Below the pieces are notes generated by a model. It had not been told where the DNA came from, ran no database searches, and saw only the letters and a list, made by a program, of their open reading frames with translations. This document shows positions 25,343 to 31,682 of a stretch of 56,373 nt of DNA, in pieces (position 1 is the stretch's first letter; every line of letters begins with the position of its first letter). Both the position numbers and the translations under genes were made by a program. The DNA is from an uncultured Erysipelotrichaceae bacterium (GTDB lineage: Bacteria; Bacillota_I; Bacilli_A; Erysipelotrichales; Erysipelotrichaceae), in NCBI GenBank assembly GCA_934725085.1, contig CAKVAL010000007.1:1-56373 (forward strand). The letters run 5' to 3'.

Positions 25343-25362
25343 TCATAGTGGCTACTTATTTT
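25337..25362 (+). terminator. Terminator of the Na/Pi transporter gene
   Basis: AAGTAGTC pairs with GGCTACTT (one G-T) around ATAGT, followed by an imperfect T tail. Moderate strength. Confidence 0.6.
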
Positions 25363-25387
25363 AATATAATGAAATTAGGTAATTGAT

Positions 25388-25915
25388 ATGGGTGTAAAGA
25401 TAAGTAAAACAGAACAGTTAATATATGATTCTTTTTATAAGCTTAGAAAGAATAATCCAATTAATAAGATTAAAGTTACTGATGTTTGTGATGGTGCAAA
25501 TATTAATAGATCTACTTTCTATGAATATTTTGATGATGTCTATGATTTAACATCTAAGCTAGAAAGACTAATGATAATAGATTCTTTTAAAGATTTTGAT
25601 AAACAAGAAATAATCTATTGTAAGCCTTATGAGTTTTTGGTTGATTTTAATAATTGTTTAAATAAATATATGAATGAATTAACTGTTCTTGGCAAGGGTA
25701 GAGAAAGAGATCTTATGTTTAATATTGAAGATGAAATAGATAATTTGTTTGATGATGATAATGATAAGAAGAATCTTATTTCATTTATTATTGGTGGTTC
25801 TATTCATGTGCTTGAGAAGAACAAATTATTTGATAATACTTATGACTATGAATATGTTAATAAAAAATTAGAGGAATTGTCTAAGTCTATTCTTTCTTTA
25901 CATAATAAGGATTAA
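25388..25915 (+). CDS. TetR/AcrR family transcriptional regulator
   Basis: The N-terminal helix-turn-helix (about residues 8-52: TEQLIYDSFYKLRKNNPINK, KVTDVCDGANINRSTFYEYF) is typical of TetR proteins with a TetR_C_7-like short effector domain; total length is 175. The C-terminal part is acidic and unmatched. Two nearly identical promoter modules with a CCAACA/TGTTGG inverted repeat follow at 25918 and 26879, before the next two transcription units. These are good candidates for its operators. Those target genes encode a lipoprotein and small membrane proteins of unknown function. Confidence 0.85.
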   Translation: MGVKISKTEQLIYDSFYKLRKNNPINKIKVTDVCDGANINRSTFYEYFDDVYDLTSKLERLMIIDSFKDFDKQEIIYCKPYEFLVDFNNCLNKYMNELTVLGKGRERDLMFNIEDEIDNLFDDDNDKKNLISFIIGGSIHVLEKNKLFDNTYDYEYVNKKLEELSKSILSLHNKD

Positions 25916-25917
25916 AT

Positions 25918-25970
25918 CCAACATATCCTCAAAAGTGTTGATTGTTTAATCCTGTATTTATTTTTACAAT
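25918..25970 (+). promoter_or_regulatory. Promoter module A with inverted repeat, upstream of the lipoprotein gene
   Basis: CAACA (25919-25923) and TGTTG (25936-25940) form an inverted repeat just before TTGTTT (-35, 25942-25947), a 17-base spacer and TACAAT (25965-25970). The same module recurs at 26879. Its position next to a TetR gene suggests a shared operator, although the repeat could also act as a weak hairpin. Confidence 0.6.
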
Positions 25971-26013
25971 TAAAGTATAAAGATGATGTAAAAATAATAG
26001 AAGGGAGAATGAC

Positions 26014-26874
26014 ATGAAAAGAATATGCACGATAATGCTGGTACTACTTATTTGTTTAACTGGTTGCGGTGACAGGGATAATGATGTAACTACTAATACA
26101 AATGATAATGTTGATTCTGAATATGGTCTATTTGATAATATTCAAGATATTAAGGTAATAGTTAATGGCCTAGATAATTCAAATTATCCATATAGTTTAA
26201 TTATTAATGATGATTCGTTAGATGACTTTATTGATGATGTTCGTGTTATTGAAAATTCCAGTAAACAAGAATTTAATTCGGATAAGTTTGATGAAGATGA
26301 TAGATTGTTTAATGGCATTTCGTCGTCACCTGAAGATGAAGATAATTTAGGTATTACCTGTGTTACTTTAGTGATTAAATACAAGGACAATAGAAGTAAT
26401 GCCAAGGTCTATGAGTTTACAGATGGTTATGAGGATATCTTTAAAGATGGTGATGGCATCAAGATTAAATATAATAATGAAGTTACTTTCTATTTTAATG
26501 AAGATAATATCATCATAAATAAGGTTAAGGATATGGTTGAGGATACTTTGTATTATGTGCAAGTTTATGATGCTGATGGCAATTATTTATATACTGAGTT
26601 TCTAAATCCATATAATGTAAAGACTGATGAGTATACAATTGAGGGTTCTTATGTCAATAGAGCTTTCTTGATGCCATATCTTGAGGATTATATTAGTAAT
26701 AATGATTTTGTTTTATATGAAGATGGTGAAAAGATTGATAAGTTGCCTGATGATGGTTTAGAACATGATATCTATATAGAGGATGAAAATGGTAATCTGT
26801 TTCAATATGGATATGATAGAAGAGATCCTATGAAGTGCATTAAAGAAGATAACAAATATTATTGTAGCTATTAA
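26014..26874 (+). CDS. Acidic lipoprotein of unknown function
   Basis: Lipoprotein signal with lipobox LTGC (Cys19 in LLICLTGCGDRD). The mature protein (about 268 residues) is strongly acidic, rich in Asp, Asn and Tyr, with no domain I recognise. Regular D/N-rich beta segments suggest an extracytoplasmic beta fold. AAGGGAG precedes the ATG. The upstream module shared with the next operon and the TetR gene before it suggest co-regulation of these surface or membrane genes. No function is proposed. Confidence 0.75.
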   Translation: MKRICTIMLVLLICLTGCGDRDNDVTTNTNDNVDSEYGLFDNIQDIKVIVNGLDNSNYPYSLIINDDSLDDFIDDVRVIENSSKQEFNSDKFDEDDRLFNGISSSPEDEDNLGITCVTLVIKYKDNRSNAKVYEFTDGYEDIFKDGDGIKIKYNNEVTFYFNEDNIIINKVKDMVEDTLYYVQVYDADGNYLYTEFLNPYNVKTDEYTIEGSYVNRAFLMPYLEDYISNNDFVLYEDGEKIDKLPDDGLEHDIYIEDENGNLFQYGYDRRDPMKCIKEDNKYYCSY

Positions 26875-26878
26875 TAAT

Positions 26879-26932
26879 CCAACATATTCTTAAAAGTGTT
26901 GGTTGTCTGATTCTGTATTTCTTTTTTATAAT
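26879..26932 (+). promoter_or_regulatory. Promoter module B, duplicate of module A
   Basis: CCAACA (26879-26884) and TGTTGG (26897-26902), then TTGTCT (26903-26908), an 18-base spacer and TATAAT (26927-26932). It aligns with 25918-25970 over about 60 bases, including the downstream AAAGTATA. It drives the two small membrane protein genes. Confidence 0.65.
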
Positions 26933-26959
26933 GAAAGTATATATAAGGAGGGTGTATAT

Positions 26960-27226
26960 ATGATTCTATTTAGATTAGTTTTGGTAGCTCTTTTAGGTTT
27001 TGTGTTGTTTAATTTGTATAGAGTGTTAACACATAAGCCAAAGGTAAAGGGTCTTGTTGTTGAGTGCCTTCTTATAATATTGGCATTGATGCTAATTTAT
27101 ATGTATGAAATTGTTTATATTGATAAGGCATGTTTAACTGGTAATCCATTAGATTTTGTGCTTATCTTGCTGGTGGGTATATCTTGTGTAATTACTATAA
27201 TTGTTACTTTACAAAAAGGAGACTAG
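26960..27226 (+). CDS. Small membrane protein of unknown function
   Basis: An 88-residue protein with three hydrophobic segments (about residues 1-20, 35-55 and 63-84) separated by short basic loops (HKPKVKG). The start is the ATG at 26960 with AAGGAGGG upstream; the longer frame from 26903 would begin inside the promoter. It is followed 2 bases later by another small membrane protein, so the pair may form one complex. No family recognised. Confidence 0.7.
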   Translation: MILFRLVLVALLGFVLFNLYRVLTHKPKVKGLVVECLLIILALMLIYMYEIVYIDKACLTGNPLDFVLILLVGISCVITIIVTLQKGD

Positions 27227-27228
27227 TT

Positions 27229-27435
27229 ATGAACAAAAAGAAAACAATTTTAATGTTAGTGCTATTTAGCTTATTGTTGCTAAGTCTTGCTTATCAACTA
27301 CATATTTGGTTTGATGGTGGTGATAATGCGGTAGATATTATTGTAAAGGTGAGTTGTTTCCAATTTGTGCTGGTAGTAATTGGATTTATCACTTCACTTA
27401 ACTCATTGATTGTTAAACATTATGAAAACAAGTAG
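27229..27435 (+). CDS. Small two-segment membrane protein
   Basis: A 68-residue protein starting MNKKKTILMLVLF, with two hydrophobic helices (about 6-22 and 37-58) and an acidic loop between (WFDGGDNAVD). AAGGAG precedes the ATG at 27229. It is co-transcribed with the small membrane gene before it. Its stop codon lies inside the terminator hairpin at 27430. No known family. Confidence 0.65.
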   Translation: MNKKKTILMLVLFSLLLLSLAYQLHIWFDGGDNAVDIIVKVSCFQFVLVVIGFITSLNSLIVKHYENK

Positions 27436-27457
27436 TCCGTAAAGGGCTATTTGTTTT
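27430..27457 (+). terminator. Terminator of the small membrane protein pair
   Basis: AAGTAGTCC (27430-27438) pairs with GGGCTATTT (27444-27452, two G-T wobbles) around GTAAA, followed by GTTTT. Confidence 0.65.
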
Positions 27458-27462
27458 ATAAT
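27457..27462 (+). promoter_or_regulatory. -10 box positioned for a leaderless LtaS-like transcript
   Basis: TATAAT overlaps the first ATG (27461) and ends 7 bases before the next in-frame ATG (27470). If used, translation would begin at 27470 on a leaderless mRNA. No Shine-Dalgarno sequence is present before either ATG. Confidence 0.4.
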
Positions 27463-29308
27463 GGCTCATATGTTTAATATTGTTTACTATGGGCTATTAA
27501 TTATCTATGAAGAAATATTATATAAGTTAGTATTACAGTTGCCATTAAATGTTTCGGCAATCTTCTTTTCTTTAACCATTGGTTTGTTTGTTGGCTATTT
27601 ATCTCAATTTGTTCCAAAGAGAATTAATTACTTTATCTTTAACATCATCAATCTATTATTATGTATCTATTATGGTACTGCTTTAATTGTTAAGAAGGTG
27701 TTTGGTATTACCATAGTTCCTTCTACTTTTACTATGTATAAGCAGGTTACTAGTGGTGCTTTTAAAACATTATTCTTTGATGTGATTACTAGTAATATCT
27801 TGATTATCATCTTAATTTTGTTACCTTTTATTGTAGGTTTATTCTTAAATAGATACTTGTCTAATAAGCCTAAGTTTACTTATATCTTAGTTGTAGTTAC
27901 TCCATTTATTTTATTTTTATTATTTAGTGATTCATTAGATACGTTCTATTCAAACAAGTCTGACGTGAATAAATTGGGTGTATGTTCTAGTATTTTTATG
28001 AATGGGGATGTAGGGCTCGAACCTGGGCTCGAATCTTCCGCGCTCGAACCTGGGCTCGAACCTGGGCTCGAATCTGTGGGTGAAAAAGACGATGAAGCAA
28101 CATACACTCCTCAAATAAGTAACATCGACTTTGATAGTATAGAAAGTGATAATCAGGCTATCAATGATTTGAATAATTACTTTAAGAATCAAGCACCAAC
28201 CTATACTAATGAATATACAGGTATGTTTGAGGGTAAGAATCTAATTTATATAATGGCAGAGTCTTTTGATGGTTATTTTGTGGATAAGGAATTGACTCCT
28301 ACTTTATATAAGATGATTCATGATGGTTTATATTTTAAGAATTATTACACACCTACAAATTTGTCTACTATAGGTGGTGAGTTTTCTTTACTTACTGGTT
28401 TGTTACCTGATTTGGCTGTGTTAAATAATCAGTGGAATGGTAACTACAACAACAATGGTCATCACAATTATTATCCTTATGGATTAGGTAATTTGTTTAA
28501 GAACTTAGGTTATGATGTTTATGCATATCATGATTATTTTTATAATTTTCAAAATAGAGACTATTATCTAAAGGACTTGGGTTTTGATAATTATAAGGCT
28601 TGTGGAAATGGCATGGAAACAAGAATGGATTGTAGTATTTTTCCTGCTAGTGATGATGAGATGATTAATGGTAGTATTGATGACTATATTAATTCAGATA
28701 AGTTTATGGTTTACTACGTAACTGTTTCAGGTCATGCGAAATGGGGCTTTGGTTATAATGCGATGGCCGAGAAGAATAAGAGTCTAGTTAATGACCTGGA
28801 TTATAGCGAAACGGTTAGAGCTTATATTTCTGCTAACTTAGAATTAGAGAAGGCGATGACTACTTTGTTAGATAAGTTAAGTGTTGCTGGTAAGTTAGAG
28901 GATACAGTAATTGTTATGGCTAGTGATCATCATCCTTATTTTATGGAAGATGAACAAATGGAAGAGTTGGCTGGTAAGGAATTAGATAAGTATAGTTTAT
29001 ATAAGAATGATTTGATTATTTATAATCCTAGTGTTGAAGATGTTACTGTGGATAAGATATGTAATACTATTGATGTATTGCCTACTGTATTAAATATGTT
29101 TGGGATTGAATATGATTCTAGGTTAATTGTTGGTAAGGATATCTTGTCTAATAGTGATGGTGTAGCTATTTTTGCGGATTATTCTTGGCTAGCTGATAAT
29201 GACGATGATTATAGTAATGTTGTAAGTAATAAGTATTTAGTTTCTAAGAATATTATGGTTTACGATTATTATCGTTATCTTTTTGATGGTGCACCAAACA
29301 AGAGTTGA
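27461..29308 (+). CDS. LtaS-like sulfatase-family phosphoglycerol transferase
   Basis: About five N-terminal membrane segments (residues 1-165), a linker (about 170-250), then an extracellular alkaline-phosphatase-superfamily domain like LtaS. Visible catalytic elements are YIMAESFDGYFV (metal Glu), NLSTIGGEFSLLTG (nucleophilic Thr), and MASDHHPYF (metal ligands Asp-His). LtaS polymerises glycerol phosphate on lipoteichoic acid. At 615 residues and with a divergent nucleophile loop, the exact polymer is uncertain. The linker carries a GC-rich 12-bp repeat array (GLEP/GLES). The last codons lie on the opposite strand of a tRNA-Leu 3' end. The true start may be the ATG at 27470. Confidence 0.85.
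   Translation: MAHMFNIVYYGLLIIYEEILYKLVLQLPLNVSAIFFSLTIGLFVGYLSQFVPKRINYFIFNIINLLLCIYYGTALIVKKVFGITIVPSTFTMYKQVTSGAFKTLFFDVITSNILIIILILLPFIVGLFLNRYLSNKPKFTYILVVVTPFILFLLFSDSLDTFYSNKSDVNKLGVCSSIFMNGDVGLEPGLESSALEPGLEPGLESVGEKDDEATYTPQISNIDFDSIESDNQAINDLNNYFKNQAPTYTNEYTGMFEGKNLIYIMAESFDGYFVDKELTPTLYKMIHDGLYFKNYYTPTNLSTIGGEFSLLTGLLPDLAVLNNQWNGNYNNNGHHNYYPYGLGNLFKNLGYDVYAYHDYFYNFQNRDYYLKDLGFDNYKACGNGMETRMDCSIFPASDDEMINGSIDDYINSDKFMVYYVTVSGHAKWGFGYNAMAEKNKSLVNDLDYSETVRAYISANLELEKAMTTLLDKLSVAGKLEDTVIVMASDHHPYFMEDEQMEELAGKELDKYSLYKNDLIIYNPSVEDVTVDKICNTIDVLPTVLNMFGIEYDSRLIVGKDILSNSDGVAIFADYSWLADNDDDYSNVVSNKYLVSKNIMVYDYYRYLFDGAPNKS
28013..28075 (+). repeat. 12-bp tandem repeat GGGCTCGAAYCT inside the LtaS-like gene
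   Basis: Five units of GGGCTCGAACCT or GGGCTCGAATCT (third unit GCGCTCGAACCT, with a TCC before it) encode GLEPGLESSALEPGLEPGLES. The GC content and CTC Leu codons stand out sharply from the AT-rich gene. Length change by slippage would stay in frame. A two-unit version of the same word occurs at 51708. Confidence 0.85.
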
Positions 29309-29371
29309 ACTTGCACGGGTTACCCCACACGCCCCTCAAGCGTGCGCGTCTACCATTTCCGCCACTGGTGC
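29287..29371 (-). tRNA. tRNA-Leu (anticodon GAG)
   Basis: The acceptor arms GCACCAG (5' end at 29371) and TTGGTGC pair over seven positions, with discriminator A and encoded CCA ending at 29287. The anticodon stem CACGC/GCGTG holds loop TTGAGGG, anticodon GAG. A long variable arm (class II) and T loop TTCAACT fit tRNA-Leu. A TAAAAT box lies about 9 bases before the 5' end. The 3' end overlaps 22 bases of the converging LtaS-like gene. Confidence 0.93.
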
Positions 29372-29443
29372 ATAGCAATATTTTAGCATAATAGATAAGG
29401 GAGCGATTTGCCCTCTTAGTACGAGTTTGTTTTTGTTAAAGTG

Positions 29444-29474
29444 GCGACAGCGCCCATCGTTCGATAAGCGCTGT
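29444..29474. repeat. Hairpin GACAGCGC/GCGCTGTC
   Basis: A perfect 8-bp inverted repeat with a 14-15 base loop downstream of the DUF6809 gene. It is GC-rich and lacks a good T tail, so its role as a terminator is doubtful. Confidence 0.5.
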
Positions 29475-29488
29475 CGTTATGTGTTCAA

Positions 29489-29749
29489 TTATTCTTCCAT
29501 AACTTCCAATACCATCCTGGCACCCAGCTTAAAGCCATTCTGAAAGATCAAGCAGTCTGTATTGGTTTGATGTTCCCACATACAATCGGTGTATTTCTCA
29601 AACAGTTCTTTCTGCTCGTTCGTCATAGTGGCTTTAAGCTTTTCTTCGTTCCGGCAGATTAGCTCCTGCAGTTTCTTGTACTCCTTGGAAGAAGTATCGT
29701 ACTCTGTAGACTCGATATTGCCATACCAAAATTCTTCAAGGATTCTCAT
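29489..29749 (-). CDS. DUF6809-type small protein of mobile elements
   Basis: An 86-residue, highly charged helical protein (MRILEEFWYGNIESTEY, KYTDCMWEHQT, FQNGFKLGARMVLEVMEE). I recognise it as like the small proteins encoded beside tnpV on integrative elements of gut Bacillota, annotated as DUF6809. Its ATG overlaps the tnpV stop (ATGA), the same coupling as on those elements. GC content and codon use are clearly higher in GC than the neighbouring genes, which supports acquisition from elsewhere. Function unknown. Confidence 0.7.
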   Translation of the reverse strand: MRILEEFWYGNIESTEYDTSSKEYKKLQELICRNEEKLKATMTNEQKELFEKYTDCMWEHQTNTDCLIFQNGFKLGARMVLEVMEE

Positions 29750-30109
29750 ACCGCATCCTCCTCGTAGATCATCTCACGCAGGACAATTTCTTCTGCACGA
29801 TTGCGGATGCTGTTTATGGCTCCAACCCATGCCATCTGATCGTGCTGCTTCATGCGCTCTGTCACATCCTCAGATGCCTTCATCTGCTCGATGATAAATT
29901 CAAGGCGGTTTCTGTGCCTGCTCGTTCAAATCAGCAAGATGTGTCCACAATTCGCCGCTGAGACACAGATCGTTAAAGCGGATGGGGTTATTCTCCTTGA
30001 TGTAATCTCTGTGCATACGCCCCCACCGACCAATAGGTCTGTTTTCTTCTGGTAAGCGAATGTTGGGAATATAGTAATCACCGCAACGAATATAGTTCAG
30101 TTCCTGCAT
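29746..30109 (-). pseudogene. tnpV: tnpV, frameshifted transposon-encoded protein
   Basis: The first part reads MQELNYIRCGDYYIPNIRLP to ADLNEQAQK, typical of TnpV. The frame then breaks after Lys and stops. One extra G-C pair near 29907 explains this: removing it restores RLEFIIEQMKASEDVTERMK, DQMAWVGAINSIRNRAEEIV and the stop overlapping the next gene. The ATG at 30109 has GGAGGT upstream. TnpV is an accessory protein of mobilizable transposons; its function is unclear. With no transposase nearby, this is a decaying remnant. A sequencing error cannot be excluded. Confidence 0.8.
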
Positions 30110-30153
30110 TATATGTACCTCCAATAAGATTCAAACATTCTGTTCAAAGATAG

Positions 30154-30196
30154 AAAAAGGCGATATCTGGTTGTGAAAACCAAGTATCGCCTTTTT
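30154..30196. terminator. Strong bidirectional hairpin between tnpV and the zinc-ribbon gene
   Basis: AAAAAGGCGATA (30154-30165) pairs perfectly with TATCGCCTTTTT (30185-30196). The inside refolds into TGGTT/AACCA. It can terminate from either side. Confidence 0.88.
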
Positions 30197-30285
30197 CTTG
30201 TCGCACTCCTGTACGGCAGCTACCCTATGTCAGTAATGTTCTCATACTGTCTTATTGAGGGACGCCAAATGGTCTTTTTTAATAC

Positions 30286-31485
30286 TTACTTTTTCAATTC
30301 TTCCCATTCAGGACCAAGCTGAAGACTACCATCACTGCTTCCTACAAAAGTACTACCTTTTTTATAAATGTGATCATATTTCACATCTGCCTGATATGTT
30401 TGCCCACTAGTATCATGATAGTACTCCACGCCACGGATACCATCTATAGAATGGTCAATGATATGGTTCATTTGTACAGAATGTGACTGTACTGCAGAAT
30501 TAACGATGTCACTAGTTTGTGAAAGTGTGGCAGAAATATTTTGAGATGCACGAATGGCGTTTTGTTGACGAGACATGGCACCTTGTAATTGAATCTGCTG
30601 TACTCTTTGTATTTCTTCATTTTGTAACGCAAAGTATACAGGACCATAATCGAAATTCTTTAGAAAGTTATCAAAGATAGTTTTATAGTCACTATCTATA
30701 TTATTTGGATACACCAATATAAGGTCGTAGTATCTACCCCAGTCAAAGCTACCCATGCCTCCAATTCCATACATGGCTCCCATAAATGAGACGCCTTTTC
30801 TTAAAAGATCTTGCCAGTTATCTTTTGAAGAAGTGTCTTGGGTATGGGAAAGTACGCTACTGAAGAAACCGTTGTATTGTTGTCCATTTATGTGGAAGGA
30901 AAAACTGAATTTACCAGGGAAAGCTATACATGGCTTTTTCATTCTCTCTTCAGATGCCTGCTTAAAATATATGGCCATCTTTTCAGCTTCAGTAAAGTCC
31001 ATTGGCTGAAGCTTAATATTTACAGGTGAACTTCTAAACAGTTGGGTGCAAATAGAAGTGATTCTTCTAATGGCATATTGAGAAAGATCCATGAACTTAC
31101 TGTAATTGGTAAAAGTGATTGGATCAAACTGATATTCTCTGTTGGCTGAATGAGCATTGAATCCGAAATTAAAGACGGGTTTTGGATCAGCATCTTTATA
31201 GAAGGCAAATGGATAAAATATCATTTGAGCGCCACTTTGAGAAACAAGTTGTAATCCTTTGCATACAGCTGCAAGACTCGAGATAGAATCGTTGTCGTCA
31301 AAGACACCATAAGTCCATCCTTGAGGTACGTAAGCTTGAAATATTGGACCTCTATTTGTATAGTCAATCATTTTTACTTCAGGTTGTTTTAGCTGGTACT
31401 CTTTACCACATCCAAGGCAACGGATATGCACAGCACCTTCTTCTACTTGTATAGGAGTATTACAGTTAGGACATCTTATTTGCAT
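30286..31485 (-). CDS. Zinc-ribbon protein with PQGW and C-terminal modules shared with a nearby lipoprotein
   Basis: About 399 residues. The N-terminus is a four-Cys zinc ribbon (IRCPNCNTPI, RCLGCGKEYQ). The body begins FQAYVPQGWTYG and ends with a Gln/Ser-rich segment (SQNISATLSQTSDIV) and YYHDTSGQTYQADV. No signal peptide is present, so it is cytosolic. The secreted lipoprotein at 33756 has FTMNIPQGW, SQNLSRIASETSD and a DTQTGE-containing C-terminus in the same order, so the two are probably paralogues placed on opposite sides of the membrane. I start at the ATG at 31485 with AGGAGG upstream. It is divergent from the membrane LuxR gene. No function known. Confidence 0.75.
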   Translation of the reverse strand: MQIRCPNCNTPIQVEEGAVHIRCLGCGKEYQLKQPEVKMIDYTNRGPIFQAYVPQGWTYGVFDDNDSISSLAAVCKGLQLVSQSGAQMIFYPFAFYKDADPKPVFNFGFNAHSANREYQFDPITFTNYSKFMDLSQYAIRRITSICTQLFRSSPVNIKLQPMDFTEAEKMAIYFKQASEERMKKPCIAFPGKFSFSFHINGQQYNGFFSSVLSHTQDTSSKDNWQDLLRKGVSFMGAMYGIGGMGSFDWGRYYDLILVYPNNIDSDYKTIFDNFLKNFDYGPVYFALQNEEIQRVQQIQLQGAMSRQQNAIRASQNISATLSQTSDIVNSAVQSHSVQMNHIIDHSIDGIRGVEYYHDTSGQTYQADVKYDHIYKKGSTFVGSSDGSLQLGPEWEELKK

Positions 31486-31541
31486 GCACAAATTCCTCCT
31501 TATCATTTGTTTCAGTCTATCATAGAGAAAACAAGGCTAAC

Positions 31542-31612
31542 AGTTGACGATTGTTTCAATAATCATAATATAGGAATTATTTAAAAAGAATCACTTGAGA
31601 CAAATGTCAACT
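31542..31612. promoter_or_regulatory. Inverted pair of 18-bp sites in the divergent LuxR/zinc-ribbon promoter region
   Basis: AGTTGACGATTGTTTCAA (31542-31559) and, inverted, TTGAGACAAATGTCAACT (31595-31612) match at 15 of 18 positions. Each site points to one divergent gene. TATGAT lies 17 bases past one site on the minus strand and TATAAT 21 bases past the other on the plus strand, and neither has a good -35. This layout fits an activator, most likely the LuxR protein encoded next door. Confidence 0.65.
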
Positions 31613-31682
31613 TTTGTATCAGAGACTTTTATTTATAATTAAGGTATACAAAGGTATGACCAATTAATCATGAGGTACATAT

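Larger units (their letters stand above)
29400..30230. mobile_element. Remnant of an integrative or mobilizable element
   Basis: A GC-richer block of about 0.8 kb beside a tRNA-Leu gene carries a frameshifted tnpV and a DUF6809-type gene and nothing else. No integrase, relaxase, terminal repeats or direct repeats were found, so exact ends are arbitrary. Confidence 0.5.

Noticed and set aside
27950..28192. Minus-strand frame with FEPRFEPRFERGRFEPRF repeats
   Set aside because: It is the antisense reading of the 12-bp repeat in the LtaS-like gene, without a ribosome site or other support.
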